From the NCBI RefSeq assembly GCF_041435215.1, contig NZ_CP108394.1:1674001-1738000 (forward strand): DNA of 64,000 nucleotides, read 5' to 3'. The notes under the pieces were generated by a model. It ran no database searches. It was not told the origin of the DNA and saw only the letters and a list, made by a program, of their open reading frames with translations. Source of the stretch: Streptomyces sp. NBC_01314. Its GTDB lineage: Bacteria; Actinomycetota; Actinomycetes; Streptomycetales; Streptomycetaceae. Positions 54,107-63,310 of this stretch are shown here, piece after piece; positions within the stretch are counted from its first letter, which is position 1, and each line of letters opens with the position of its first letter. The position numbers and the translations under genes are program-made.

Positions 54107-54532
54107 ATGTCGCTGAAGAAGATCAACACCGTCCTGGTCGCCGCGTTCGTCCTCTTCATCCTCTGGTTCGGGGTGGAGTTCATCCTGAGCCCGGAGACGA
54201 CGGCGCCGGGCTTCGGCCTGCCGAGCCGGCCGTCCGGCGACGGCGACGGCTTCCTGATCATCAAGGGGATCCGCGACGTCGTCCTGGCCCTGGTCCTGGG
54301 CATCCTGCTGGTGACGGGCCACCGCCGGGCGCTGGGCTGGGTGCTGCTGGTGGAGGCCCTCGCCGCGTACGGCGACATGACCACCGTGCTGGCCCACCAC
54401 GGCTCCGTGGCCACCGCGCTCGGCGTCCACGGCCTGACCGCGACGCTGATGGTGGTCAACGGCCTGCTGATAATGCGAGAGACCCGCAAGGCCGCGACCG
54501 CTCCGGCAACGCCCGCCACGCAACCCGCCTGA
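54107..54532 (+). CDS. DUF4267-type small membrane protein
   Basis: 141 residues, four membrane segments. It has LSPETTAPGFGLPSRPSGDGDGFLIIKGIRDVVLALVLGIL, the pattern of the DUF4267 family. AAGGAG precedes the ATG at 54107. It lies 234 bp after the DUF1772 gene in the same direction; the two families often occur together and may be one TetR-controlled group. Function is unknown. Confidence 0.85.
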   Translation: MSLKKINTVLVAAFVLFILWFGVEFILSPETTAPGFGLPSRPSGDGDGFLIIKGIRDVVLALVLGILLVTGHRRALGWVLLVEALAAYGDMTTVLAHHGSVATALGVHGLTATLMVVNGLLIMRETRKAATAPATPATQPA

Positions 54533-54566
54533 CGTCACCTCGGCGCGTGTCGGTATTCGCCTGTCA

Positions 54567-55113
54567 GTGCCCGCCGGGAAGGCGATATGGCGGAGCCGAC
54601 CACCGCGTCGAAGGGCCGAACTCGTCCTGGACCTCGCCCTCGCTTTCCACTATGCAGCCCGCGATATCCATGACCAGGCAGACGTCACGATCACCTGGCT
54701 ACGCGAGAACACCCGCAGCGGCGACTACGCCCACTACATCGACATCGCCGCCTTCATGGACGCCCGGGACGTCGAGCGGTACCCGGCGGCGCTGGATGCC
54801 GGCCGACGCCCTTCAGGCGTTCCTCGCCGACGCGGGGTTCAGCGCCCTGGAGCCCCTCGCACCGCTCACCGTCGGCCACGTGGGCGCTCCGGTGCGGCGG
54901 TCGGGCCGACGGCTGCTCGTCGTCGTGTTCTCGCACGGTGCGCACACGGTCAAGATCGCCCGTCACAGGACAATCCCGAAGGGCGGCACGCTGACAGAGC
55001 ATGAGCGGGACCGCCCGTCACGCCCCGTCGTCCCAGCTCAGGATCACGGACGTCGGACGTCGGACGGGAGACGTTCACCAGGTCCCGCCGCCGAGACCGC
55101 CCCCGTCACATGA
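54567..55113 (+). pseudogene. scrambled remnant, including a hydrolase-like piece
   Basis: One frame reads LVLDLALAFHYAARDIHDQA then WLRENTRSGDYAHYIDIAAF, a coding-like stretch I do not recognise. A second frame from about 54799 reads LQAFLADAGFSALEPLAPLT then RLLVVVFSHGAH, resembling the nucleophile-side strand of an alpha/beta hydrolase. The pieces are out of frame and incomplete. Confidence 0.4.
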
Positions 55114-55186
55114 CGTCGTGAAGTCGTGAAGTACTGGAATATTCAATAGCCAGGGCGGGTTGTGCGCCGTCGAAGGAGGTCCACCA

Positions 55187-55534
55187 GTGGACACGACGTA
55201 CTACACCCACGGAACACCCGCCGAGCGCTGGGAGCGCGCCCGGATGTTCTTCGACGCCAGGGACTACGCCGCCGCCGCGCGCGTCCTCGGCCCGCTGGTC
55301 GAGGAGGTTCCGGAACAGACCGGCCCACGGCTGCTGCTGGCCCGCGCCTACTATCACTCGGCCCAACTGCGCCGCGCCGAGGCCGAGTTGCGCGTCCTCG
55401 TCGAGCGGGACCCGGTGGAGCACTACGCCCGGCTGATGCTGGGCCGCACGCTCGAACGGCAGGCCCGGCACGACGAGGCGGAGTCCCACCTGCGGATCGC
55501 GTCGGCGCTCGCGGGCGACTTCGAGCGGCTGTAG
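55187..55534 (+). CDS. tetratricopeptide-repeat protein
   Basis: 115 residues from GTG 55187 behind GGAGG. Three helix-pair repeats are visible: RARMFFDARDYAAAARVLGPLV, RLLLARAYYHSAQLRRAEAELRVLV and RLMLGRTLERQARHDEAESHLRIA. Such small TPR proteins mediate protein contacts. No partner is indicated by the neighbours. Confidence 0.88.
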   Translation: MDTTYYTHGTPAERWERARMFFDARDYAAAARVLGPLVEEVPEQTGPRLLLARAYYHSAQLRRAEAELRVLVERDPVEHYARLMLGRTLERQARHDEAESHLRIASALAGDFERL

Positions 55535-55550
55535 AGGACGGACCGACGCC

Positions 55551-55588
55551 GAGAGAGGGGCGCCTCCCACGCGAGGCGCCCCTCTCTC
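55551..55588. terminator. strong bidirectional terminator
   Basis: GAGAGAGGGGCGCCTC (55551-55566) and GAGGCGCCCCTCTCTC (55573-55588) form a perfect 16-bp stem with a six-base loop, between the convergent TPR and PepSY genes. Confidence 0.9.
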
Positions 55589-55617
55589 ACCGCTTCGCCT
55601 CCCTCAGGAGGCCCGCG

Positions 55618-57063
55618 TCACTTCCGCCCCGCCATGTCCTGCTTCGCCTCCAACCGGCCGCCGTAGGACCGCTTGCCGCGTCGGTGAGCGATCTCGCCCA
55701 GGACGACGTCCACCGCGACGAACACGGCGAGCGGGATGCCGAGGAGGGGCACGAAGTAGCCGACGACGGCGATGACGGCGAGGGCCGGTACCAGGATCTG
55801 CGGCGGTACCTGCTGCCAGGCGCCGCGCGGGATCGGCCGGCCGAAGGACGAGGCCCGGCCGCGCTGCCACCACATGCGGTAGCCCCAGAGGATCAGTACG
55901 ACCAGGGAGAGCGCGAGGGCCATCAGGACGAGCTGGTTGGCCAGGCCGAACAGGACGCCCGTGTGGCCGTCGATGCCCCAGCGGGACAGCTTGGCGAGGA
56001 TCGGGAAGTCGGCGAACCGAATCGTGTCGGTGACCTCGGCGGTCACCGGGTCCACGGCCACCGCGTCCTGCTTGGTGGGCCAGCTGCGCTGGACCTGCTT
56101 GACCACGTACGTGGAGGACGCGTCGGCGGGCGGCACGATCTCCACCGGGTCGCCGAGACCCTCGCCACGCGCGGCGGCGAGGATCTTGTCCAGGTCCCCC
56201 TCCACGGCGGCGGCGCCCTCCTCCGTCGAACCGGCGTCGTGACCGCCGTGGTCGCCCGCCGTGGCCGAGATGGCCGGGGTCGCCTGGTGCAGCTCGGTGC
56301 GCAGTATCTCGATGTTGGCACCCGCGTACGTCGACCAGGTCAGACCCGTCGCCGAGAGGAAGAAGAACCCGGCGGCGGCCCAGACGCCGACCGTGCCGTG
56401 CAGACCCAGGGTGCGGCGGCGGCCGCTGGTCCCGCGGACCTTGCGCTGGGTGCGGCGGCGGGCGAACCAGAGCACGAGGCCGCCGCCCGAGATGACCCAC
56501 AGCCAGCTGGCGGCGAGTTCGCTGTAGAGGCGGCCCGTCTCACCGAGCTGGAGGTTGGCGTGGAACTTGTCGATCCAGGTCCGCACCGGCAACGCGCCCG
56601 TCGAGCCGTACTGCTCCAGGGCGCCGCGCACCTCAGCCGTGTACGGGTCGACGAACACCGCGAGCGTGTTGCCCTCGTCGATGCCCTCGACGCCCGTCAG
56701 CATCACCCGGGTCGTCGCGTCGTCCTCCGGCGAAGGGCGTACGGCGGAGATGGTTCTCTCGGGGTGTTCCTTGCGGGCGGCTGCCACCTGCTCGGAGATC
56801 GGCAGCTTCGCGTCGCCCACCTCGGCGACGGTCGTCCGGTCTGCGTAGACGATCTCCTCGATCGAGAACGAGGCGGCGTACAGCCCACCGGTCAGGGCGG
56901 CGACCAGCAGGAACGGGGCGACGAGGACGCCCGCGTAGAAGTGCAGCCGCAGCACGAGAGGCCTGAGAGTGGCCCAGCCCCTCGTGGTGCCGTCGGGCTT
57001 GGCGTCGGGCTTGGCGACGGGCTTCTGGGGCTCGTCCGTCTCGGTCGAGGGGGCGATGGTCAT
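55618..57063 (-). CDS. PepSY-associated membrane protein
   Basis: 481 residues from the ATG at 57063 with GGAG upstream; a longer reading to 57138 is not supported. Membrane segments are at about 40-60, 180-200, 225-250 and a cluster at the end (about 375-450). Between them lie two external PepSY-type stretches, including IEEIVYADRTTVAEVGDAKL and RSWPTKQDAVAVDPVTAEVT. RLHFYAGVLVAPFLLVAALTGGLY is the family's opening helix. An external His-rich patch (GDHGGHD) may bind metal. Relatives are linked to siderophore-iron reduction. Confidence 0.85.
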   Translation of the reverse strand: MTIAPSTETDEPQKPVAKPDAKPDGTTRGWATLRPLVLRLHFYAGVLVAPFLLVAALTGGLYAASFSIEEIVYADRTTVAEVGDAKLPISEQVAAARKEHPERTISAVRPSPEDDATTRVMLTGVEGIDEGNTLAVFVDPYTAEVRGALEQYGSTGALPVRTWIDKFHANLQLGETGRLYSELAASWLWVISGGGLVLWFARRRTQRKVRGTSGRRRTLGLHGTVGVWAAAGFFFLSATGLTWSTYAGANIEILRTELHQATPAISATAGDHGGHDAGSTEEGAAAVEGDLDKILAAARGEGLGDPVEIVPPADASSTYVVKQVQRSWPTKQDAVAVDPVTAEVTDTIRFADFPILAKLSRWGIDGHTGVLFGLANQLVLMALALSLVVLILWGYRMWWQRGRASSFGRPIPRGAWQQVPPQILVPALAVIAVVGYFVPLLGIPLAVFVAVDVVLGEIAHRRGKRSYGGRLEAKQDMAGRK

Positions 57064-57246
57064 CGGCGGGTGCTCCGGGATGCGGGGACGTCGTGGCGGT
57101 TCAGTAGTCGGGGCGTGTGGGCTTCGAGTTCCCGGCACCTCATGTGATGTAGGTCACACGAGTGCCCGGTGTCGTCCGCCTGCTCGCCCGGGTGCCTCCG
57201 CGAGAGCCGCCTCGCCTCGCGCGACCGCGGTTGGCATCCTGGCCCG

Positions 57247-57903
57247 ATGGCTTTTGAACGTGACCGCACCGAATCCCAGCCCCTGAGCGACCGCGTCGAG
57301 GAACTCCTCGCCCACGAGGGGCCGCTGCCGATCGTCGCCGCGGGCGATCCGGTACTGCGCCGCACCGCCGAACCCTTCGACGGGCAGCTGGATCCGGGCC
57401 TCCTCAACCGCTTCGTCGCCGCGCTGCGCGCCACCATGCACGCGGCACCCGGCGTCGGCCTCGCCGCACCCCAGGTCGGGGTGTCCCTGCGCATCGCGGT
57501 GATCGAGGATCCCGCGCCGGTCCCGGAGGAGGTACGGCTCGCCCGGGACCGGGTCCCGCAGCCGTTCCGCGTCCTGGTCAACCCGGCGTACGAGGCCGTC
57601 GGGTCGTACCGTGACGCGTTCTTCGAGGGCTGCCTGAGCGTGCCGGGCTGGCAGGCCGTGGTGGCCCGGCACGCCAAGGTGCGGCTACGGGCGCTCGACG
57701 AGCACGGGCGGGCGGTGGACGAGGAGTTCTCGGGGTGGCCCGCCCGTATCGTCCAGCACGAGACGGACCATCTCAACGGCACGCTCTACCTCGACCACGC
57801 CGAGTTGCGCTCCCTCTCCTCGAACCAGGCGATGGCCGACCGCTGGAACGACCCGACTCCGGCCAACGCCGCCCGGGCGCTGGGCTTCCTGCTGCCCGAC
57901 TGA
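57247..57903 (+). CDS. def: peptide deformylase
   Basis: 218 residues. The three metal-site motifs are present: GVGLAAPQVG (near residue 76), EGCLSVPGW (near 126) and QHETDHLNGTLY (near 171). It removes the formyl group from nascent proteins using Fe or Zn. The roughly 25-residue N-terminal extension is typical of one actinomycete def paralogue. The ATG at 57247 is taken over upstream in-frame starts. It is monocistronic and convergent with the oxidoreductase gene. Confidence 0.93.
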   Translation: MAFERDRTESQPLSDRVEELLAHEGPLPIVAAGDPVLRRTAEPFDGQLDPGLLNRFVAALRATMHAAPGVGLAAPQVGVSLRIAVIEDPAPVPEEVRLARDRVPQPFRVLVNPAYEAVGSYRDAFFEGCLSVPGWQAVVARHAKVRLRALDEHGRAVDEEFSGWPARIVQHETDHLNGTLYLDHAELRSLSSNQAMADRWNDPTPANAARALGFLLPD

Positions 57904-57948
57904 GCGACCGCGCGGCTGAGAGCCCCAGCGTTGCGCGGACCGGCCGGT

Positions 57949-59409
57949 TCAGCCCCGGTACGCCTCCAGCAGCCGCAGCCACACCTCGCTGATCGTCGGG
58001 TACGAGGGCACCGCGTGCCAGAGGCGGCCGATCGGGACCTCACCGGCGACGGCGACGGTGGCGGAGTGGATGAGTTCACCGACGGCGGGGCCGACGAAGG
58101 TGACGCCGCGGAGGATCTCGCGGTCCAGGTCGACGACCATACGGGCGCGGCCCCGGTAGCCGTCGGCGTAGAGGCCCGCCCCCGCGACGGAGGAGAACTC
58201 GACGTCGACCGCGCGGACCCGGTGGCCGGCCTGTTCCGCCTCGGCGAGGGAGAGGCCCACGGCGGCGGCCTCGGGGTCGGTGAAGACGACCTGGGGGACG
58301 GCGGCGTGGTCGGCGGTGGCCGCGTGGGCGCCCCAGGGGTCGCTCTCCAGGAGCGGGACCCCGGCCGCGCGGGCGGCGATGGCGGCCCCGGCGATCCGGG
58401 CCTGGTACTTGCCCTGGTGGGTGAGCAGCGCCCGGTGGTTGACGTCCCCGACCGCGTACAGCCAGTCGCTGCCCGTCACCCGGAGGCTGTCGTCGACGGG
58501 CAGCCACGAGCCGGATTCCAGGCCGACGGTATCGAGGCCGAGGTCGTCGGTGCGCGGGGCGCGGCCGGTGGCGAAGAGGATCTCGTCGGCCTCCAGACGG
58601 TCGCCGGTGCCGGTGAGGGCCACCACGGTCCCGTTCTCGCGGGACACCGCCGTCACCGACGTGCCGGTGCGGACGTCCACGCCCGACTCTGCGAGCGCGT
58701 CGGCGATCAGTTCACCGGCGAACGGCTCCATACGGGGCAGCAGGCCCTTGCCGCGGACGAGGACGGTGACCTCGGAGCCGAGGGACCGCCAGGCGGTGGC
58801 CATCTCGACGGCGACGACACCGCCGCCGACCACGATCAGCCGGCCGGGGACCGCCTGCGCGCTGGTGGCCTCGCGGCTGGTCCAGGGTTCGGCCTGCGCC
58901 AGTCCCGGCAGGTCGGGCAGGAGGGCGCGGCTGCCGGTGGAGACCACCACCGCGTGCCGGGCGGTGAGGACGTGACGGCCGCTGTCGGGGGCGTCCACGA
59001 CCACGCGGCGGGGCCCGGCCAGGCGCGCGTGGCCGCGGTAGAGGATCGCCCCGACGCTCTCCAGCCAGCCGACCTGGCCGTCGTCCTTCCAGTGGGCGGT
59101 CTCGTAGTCGCGGTGGGCGAGCACCTCGGCGGTGTCCAGCGGGCCGTCGACCAGGTGGCGCAGGCCGGGTACGCGGCGGGCGTCGGCGCGGGCGATCGCG
59201 GGGCGCAGCAGGGCCTTGCTGGGCATGCACGCCCAGTACGAGCACTCGCCACCGACCAGTTCGCTCTCCACGATCGCGGTGGACAGACCGGCCGCGCGGG
59301 TGCGGTCGGCGACGTTCTCCCCCACGGGTCCGGCACCGAGCACCACGACGTCGTACTCGGTCGGCGTCGCGTCACCTGCGGCGCCTTCGGTGTTCTCCGT
59401 ATCCGTCAT
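57949..59409 (-). CDS. pyridine nucleotide-disulfide oxidoreductase (dihydrolipoamide/mercuric reductase-like)
   Basis: 486 residues from the ATG at 59409. FAD motif VVLGAGPVGENVA, redox disulfide GGECSYWACMPSKALLRP (C-x4-C), NAD(P) motif LIVVGGGVVAVEMATAW, FAD-binding LYAVGDVNHRALLTHQGKYQ, and a C-terminal dimer domain with SYPTISEVW. Lipoamide dehydrogenase has HPT-SE there; Tyr replaces His, so this is not the pyruvate-dehydrogenase E3. No mercury genes are present. It is divergent from a thioredoxin gene, suggesting a thiol-redox role. Confidence 0.9.
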   Translation of the reverse strand: MTDTENTEGAAGDATPTEYDVVVLGAGPVGENVADRTRAAGLSTAIVESELVGGECSYWACMPSKALLRPAIARADARRVPGLRHLVDGPLDTAEVLAHRDYETAHWKDDGQVGWLESVGAILYRGHARLAGPRRVVVDAPDSGRHVLTARHAVVVSTGSRALLPDLPGLAQAEPWTSREATSAQAVPGRLIVVGGGVVAVEMATAWRSLGSEVTVLVRGKGLLPRMEPFAGELIADALAESGVDVRTGTSVTAVSRENGTVVALTGTGDRLEADEILFATGRAPRTDDLGLDTVGLESGSWLPVDDSLRVTGSDWLYAVGDVNHRALLTHQGKYQARIAGAAIAARAAGVPLLESDPWGAHAATADHAAVPQVVFTDPEAAAVGLSLAEAEQAGHRVRAVDVEFSSVAGAGLYADGYRGRARMVVDLDREILRGVTFVGPAVGELIHSATVAVAGEVPIGRLWHAVPSYPTISEVWLRLLEAYRG

Positions 59410-59536
59410 GGGGTCAGTCTGGTTGGTGGTGTGCGCGGTGGCCAAACGGGTACGCGCGCGGAATACGCCACCGCGGGGCGGCGTTGTCGAGTGCGGCTCG
59501 CCCCGAGCACCGATACCAGGAAGAGGGATGCACGCC

Positions 59537-59923
59537 ATGAGCAGCACCGTGGAGCTCACCAAGGAGAACTTCGACCAGACGGTCACCGACAACGAGTTCG
59601 TCCTGATCGACTTCTGGGCGTCCTGGTGTGGGCCGTGCCGGCAGTTCGCCCCGGTGTACGAGAAGGCGGCCGACGACAACCCCGACCTGGTGTTCGGCAA
59701 GGTGGACACCGAGGCGCAGCCGGAGCTGGCCGCGGCCTTCGGTATCCAGTCGATCCCGACGCTGATGATCGTCCGTGACCAGGTCGCCGTGTTCGCGCAG
59801 CCGGGCGCGCTGCCCGAGGCCGCGCTGACCGACGTCATCGGGCAGGCCCGCAAGCTGGACATGGCCGAGGTCCGCAAGGCCGTCGCCGAGCAGCAGGCGC
59901 AGGTCGAGCAGAACGGTCAGTGA
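59537..59923 (+). CDS. thioredoxin
   Basis: 128 residues with active site FWASWCGPCRQFAPVYEKAA, buried Asp in VLIDFWA, cis-Pro in IQSIPTLMIV, and a C-terminal helix extended by about 20 residues (RKAVAEQQAQVEQ). The ATG at 59537 has GGAAGAGGG nine bases upstream; an ATG at 59528 is the alternative. It is divergent from the disulfide oxidoreductase by 127 bp. Confidence 0.95.
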   Translation: MSSTVELTKENFDQTVTDNEFVLIDFWASWCGPCRQFAPVYEKAADDNPDLVFGKVDTEAQPELAAAFGIQSIPTLMIVRDQVAVFAQPGALPEAALTDVIGQARKLDMAEVRKAVAEQQAQVEQNGQ

Positions 59924-60154
59924 GCCGACCGGTTCACCGGGCCTCCTGATCGTGTCGTACTGGAGGCCGGTCGCTTGCCGGACCCGGTCGAGGCGCAACT
60001 CCGAGTAATGGTCGAGGAGTTGTGCCTTGCCGTGTTCGTCCGGACACGCTCGCCCCGTTCCCGGTGAGACCGACCGTCGTGCGCATGAGGCGCCCCCGAG
60101 GCGAGGGGTTCGTCCCGCTCGTCCGTCCCGCCTCGTCCGTTCAGCCCTGTCCGT

Positions 60155-61189
60155 TCAGCTCGATTCGCGGTGGACGATCCTCGCGCCCAGTACGTCGTGG
60201 GTCGTGGGGACCGACGCGGGGTCACGCACCACGCGGTCGACCAGTTCCGCGAGGTGACGTCCGGACGGCAGCTCCAGGTGGACGGTGCTGAGGCGCGGCC
60301 GCAGCAGTCGGCCGAGCATCGTGTCGTCGGCCCCGACCACGGCCGTCTCCCCGGGAATGTCGATGCCCTCGTCCTGCAGGGCCCGCATCACCAGCATCGC
60401 GTACTCGTCGTTGTACGCGAACACCGCGTCCAGCCCGAGGGAGCGCCAGTCACGGGCGAGCCGGACCGCGGCCGCCTCGTCGTAGGCGAGCGGCAGTTCG
60501 GTGACCGTCGCCTCCGTGCCCTGTACCGCGCGTCGTACGCCGGCGAGGCGGGGGTGGGAGAAGACCCCGAAACCGGGCTCCTCGGGCACGACGACACCGA
60601 TACGGCGGCGGCCACGCTCGACCAGGTGCCGGCCGGCGCTGTGTCCGACGCCCGTGTGATCCAGGATCAACGCGTGGGCGCCCTCGACGGGTTCGGGGGT
60701 GAGGGTGACAACGGCCTTGGCACCGGACCGCTTGAGGACGGCCACGCCCTGCGGGCCGATGCCGACGCCGGGCACGATCACCGCGACCGGGCGCAACTCG
60801 GCCCAGGCGCGGGCCGCGTCGTCGCCGCGCAGGCCGATGCCACCGTGCTGCACGACGGTGTAGTCGAGACGGCTGAGGGCCCATTGGATCTCGTTGATGA
60901 ACTGGCTGTAGAGCGGGCCGATGGGAACGCTCGGCGTGGGCATCAGCACCAGGCGGCTGTGGCCGGCTCGCAGACTGCGGGCCGCCGCGTGAGGCACGTA
61001 GCCGAGTTCCTTCGCGGCCTCGTGGACCCGGCGACGCGTGGGCTCGCTGATGCGGACGGCGCTGGTGTTGTTCAGGACGTAGCTGACCGTCGCGCGTGAG
61101 ACACCCGCGAGTCGTGCCACATCGGCGCTCGTGGGCACGGATCGCTGCAGGGGCGAGGGCGAGGAGGGCTCTTTCGGTATCTGCACCAT
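60155..61189 (-). CDS. LacI-family regulator
   Basis: 344 residues from the ATG at 61189 (AAGGA about ten bases upstream); the reading to 61522 is not supported. The DNA-binding headpiece is TSADVARLAGVSRATVSYVL, with hinge AAARSLRAGHSRLVLMP. The effector domain ends with RPRLSTVHLELPSGRHLAEL and GARIVHRESS. No sugar operon is adjacent, so its target is unclear. Confidence 0.9.
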   Translation of the reverse strand: MVQIPKEPSSPSPLQRSVPTSADVARLAGVSRATVSYVLNNTSAVRISEPTRRRVHEAAKELGYVPHAAARSLRAGHSRLVLMPTPSVPIGPLYSQFINEIQWALSRLDYTVVQHGGIGLRGDDAARAWAELRPVAVIVPGVGIGPQGVAVLKRSGAKAVVTLTPEPVEGAHALILDHTGVGHSAGRHLVERGRRRIGVVVPEEPGFGVFSHPRLAGVRRAVQGTEATVTELPLAYDEAAAVRLARDWRSLGLDAVFAYNDEYAMLVMRALQDEGIDIPGETAVVGADDTMLGRLLRPRLSTVHLELPSGRHLAELVDRVVRDPASVPTTHDVLGARIVHRESS

Positions 61190-61804
61190 GAGGAGGGCAT
61201 CCTTGCAGAAGCGGTGAAGGTCGTTCCGGCCGGGGGGAGGACCGGCCACGCGGGAGCTCGGGTTCGGGCCACCGATCTTTGTGGCTGGGCAGTTTGGCGA
61301 ATGTGTTCGAAATCTGTTCAACCGGGCGGCCATTTCACGCCATCTCCACACAGGTGCGCCGATGGCTGCCCCGTACGGGAGTTCGGTCGGCTTTACGCGC
61401 CGCTCCGTGTGCGGGTGCCCGGCCTCCGCCCGGGACCCGCCGTGGTCCCGTGGCGCCGCGGCGGCACCGGGGGTTGCGCTGGTGGCCGGGTCGATCCGCC
61501 GGCCGGGGCACTCGACCGGCACAAGGCCTCGCGCCTGGCCGAGGACGCGCGCCGGCTCACGCGCGGCCTTCGTGGGACTTCCCTCCCCTGTCCGGTCGAC
61601 CGGCCACCCGAGGGGGCGCCATGTGGTGGCGACGCCCGAAAGCTATGGCGTGAACTGTGTGTTCGATGTGGGTGCGAACGCGGGTCGGACGCCCCCCGAC
61701 CGTGACGCCTGGCGGCTTCCGGTGGGCCACCCGGCGAATGGCGGGCACCACCGCCGCACGACGGCATCCACGCGCCTTGCCGTCACGCTCATCGAGGAGA
61801 AGCC
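61190..61804. other. gene-poor stretch
   Basis: About 600 bp between the LacI start and the hydrolase pseudogene. All frames are arginine- and proline-rich chance readings. It should hold the LacI promoter; no clear repeat was found. Confidence 0.45.
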
Positions 61805-62640
61805 ATGACCATGATCCCGCCCCCGTTCGATCCGGAGCTGCGGCTGCCCTGGAAGCGATCAAGGACATGGTTCCGAGTGAGCTGACCATGGACGGGTTCT
61901 TCGAGGTCGAGGACCGGCTGGTGCCGGGCCCCGAGGGCGAGCCGGAGATCTCGCTGCTCATCTGCCGCCCGGCCGCCGCCACCACGCCGGGTCCGCTGCC
62001 GGTGATCCTCCACATCCACGGCGGCGGCATGATCGTCGGCAACAACCGGGTCGGGGTGGACGCGCCGCCGGCCAGGGCGCGGGAGCTGGGCGCGGTCGTG
62101 GTGTCCGTGGAGTACCGGCTCGCTCCCGAGCATCCGCATCCGGCGCCCGTCGAGGATGTCTACGCGGGCCTGCTGTGGACGGCCGAGCACGCGGAAGAGA
62201 GCGGCGGCGACGCCGAGCGGATCGTCATCGCGGGGGCGAGTGCGGGCGGTGGCCTGACCGCCGCGCCGGCGTTGCTCACGCGGGACCGGAAGGGGCCCAG
62301 GCCGATCGGGCAGGTGTTTGCTGTGCCCGATGCTCGACGACCGCAACGACACGCCGTCCGCCCACCGGATGGCGGGGCGGGGGGTGGGACCGGACGGCCA
62401 ACGAAACCGGGTGGACGGCGCTGCTCGGTGAGCGGCGGGGTGGGCCCGAGGTTTCCGAGTACGCGGCGCCTGCGCGGGCGAAGGACCTGAGCGGATTGCC
62501 TCCGGCGTTCATCGATGTGGGGTCCGGGGAGACGCTCCGGGACGAGGCCGTCGCGTATGCGTCCCGGCTGTGGCAGGCGGGTGGGGTTGCCGACCTTCCT
62601 GTCGGCCCGGTCGGTGTCGGGCCCGCGGTGCCCGTGCTCG
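61805..62640 (+). pseudogene. alpha/beta hydrolase (hormone-sensitive lipase type), frameshifted
   Basis: Begins MTMIPPPFDPEL, then shifts to LEAIKDMVPSELTMDGFFEV. It continues with the oxyanion motif HIHGGGMIVG, VVVSVEYRLAPEHPHPAPVE and nucleophile elbow IAGASAGGGLTAA. A second shift near 62320 moves on to NETGWTALLG and LSGLPPAFIDVGSGETLRDE, then VAYASRLWQAGGVADL. The last part with the catalytic His is missing. It is joined in frame to a PucR-type tail. Confidence 0.85.
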
Positions 62641-63034
62641 GCCTGCCCGGTTCCTGGGACGGCGCGCGGACCGCGTTGCGGTTCACCGCCGAGTGCAGCG
62701 CGCAGGACCCTGGTGAGCGGGTGGTCCACGCCGACGACCTCGGCGGGATCGCCCTGCTCGCCGAACTAATCGCACCGGGGGCCGAACCGGCGCCGGGCAT
62801 GCGGGACTTGGAGCGGGCCGCCGCCGATTCACCCTGGATGCTCGCCACGCTCCACGCGGTCGCCTCCACCGCCGGCCTGCGGGCGGCCGCCACCGGCGTC
62901 AACGTCCACCACTCCACCCTCCAGGACCGCCTGCCCCACGCCGAGGCCCTCCTCGGCTGGCACGTCCGCACCCCCAGGGCCGCCTCCGACTCCATCTGGC
63001 CCTCACCATGCGGCGCTTGGCCCGCGGCGGCTGA
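62620..63034 (+). pseudogene. PucR/CdaR-type regulator C-terminal fragment
   Basis: LPGSWDGARTALRFTAECSA, then VVHADDLGGIALLAELI, then SPWMLATLHAVASTAGLRAA with NVHHSTLQDRLPHAEALLGW. After a final shift it reads LRLHLALTMRRLARGG and a stop. This is the C-terminal PucR helix-turn-helix (normally TLRxYxxxxxNxxxTAxxLxVHxxTLxxRLxRxExLLG). Only this end survives. Confidence 0.75.
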
Positions 63035-63310
63035 GCAACCGCCCTCGACGGCGACACGGCTTCAGGAACGGCGGCGACAGGGCTTCCCGGGAGGCACCGG
63101 GCGGCCGCGGCGCACCACGGCCGAGCCCGGCCGCCGCCCCACTCGCCACCACCGCCGCCCCGCACCTCGCGCCCCGCCCCACCCCCGCGCCCCGCGCCCC
63201 GTATGCCGAGACGAATCGCCGCCCCCGTCAGGCAAGTTGTCCTGCCTGTACCGTCGCGCCCTCGCGGACGTTACCGTTCGGTAGAAATCCTGCTTCCGGA
63301 GGTGTTCCGA

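Noticed and set aside
57931..59778. 615-residue plus-strand frame over the disulfide oxidoreductase
   Set aside because: Gly/Asp/Val-rich shadow of the minus-strand flavoprotein, which has all FAD, NAD and disulfide motifs.
62899..63300. short Arg/Pro-rich frames before the amidase
   Set aside because: Low-complexity GC-rich readings. The amidase start at 63311 has a clear family N-terminus.
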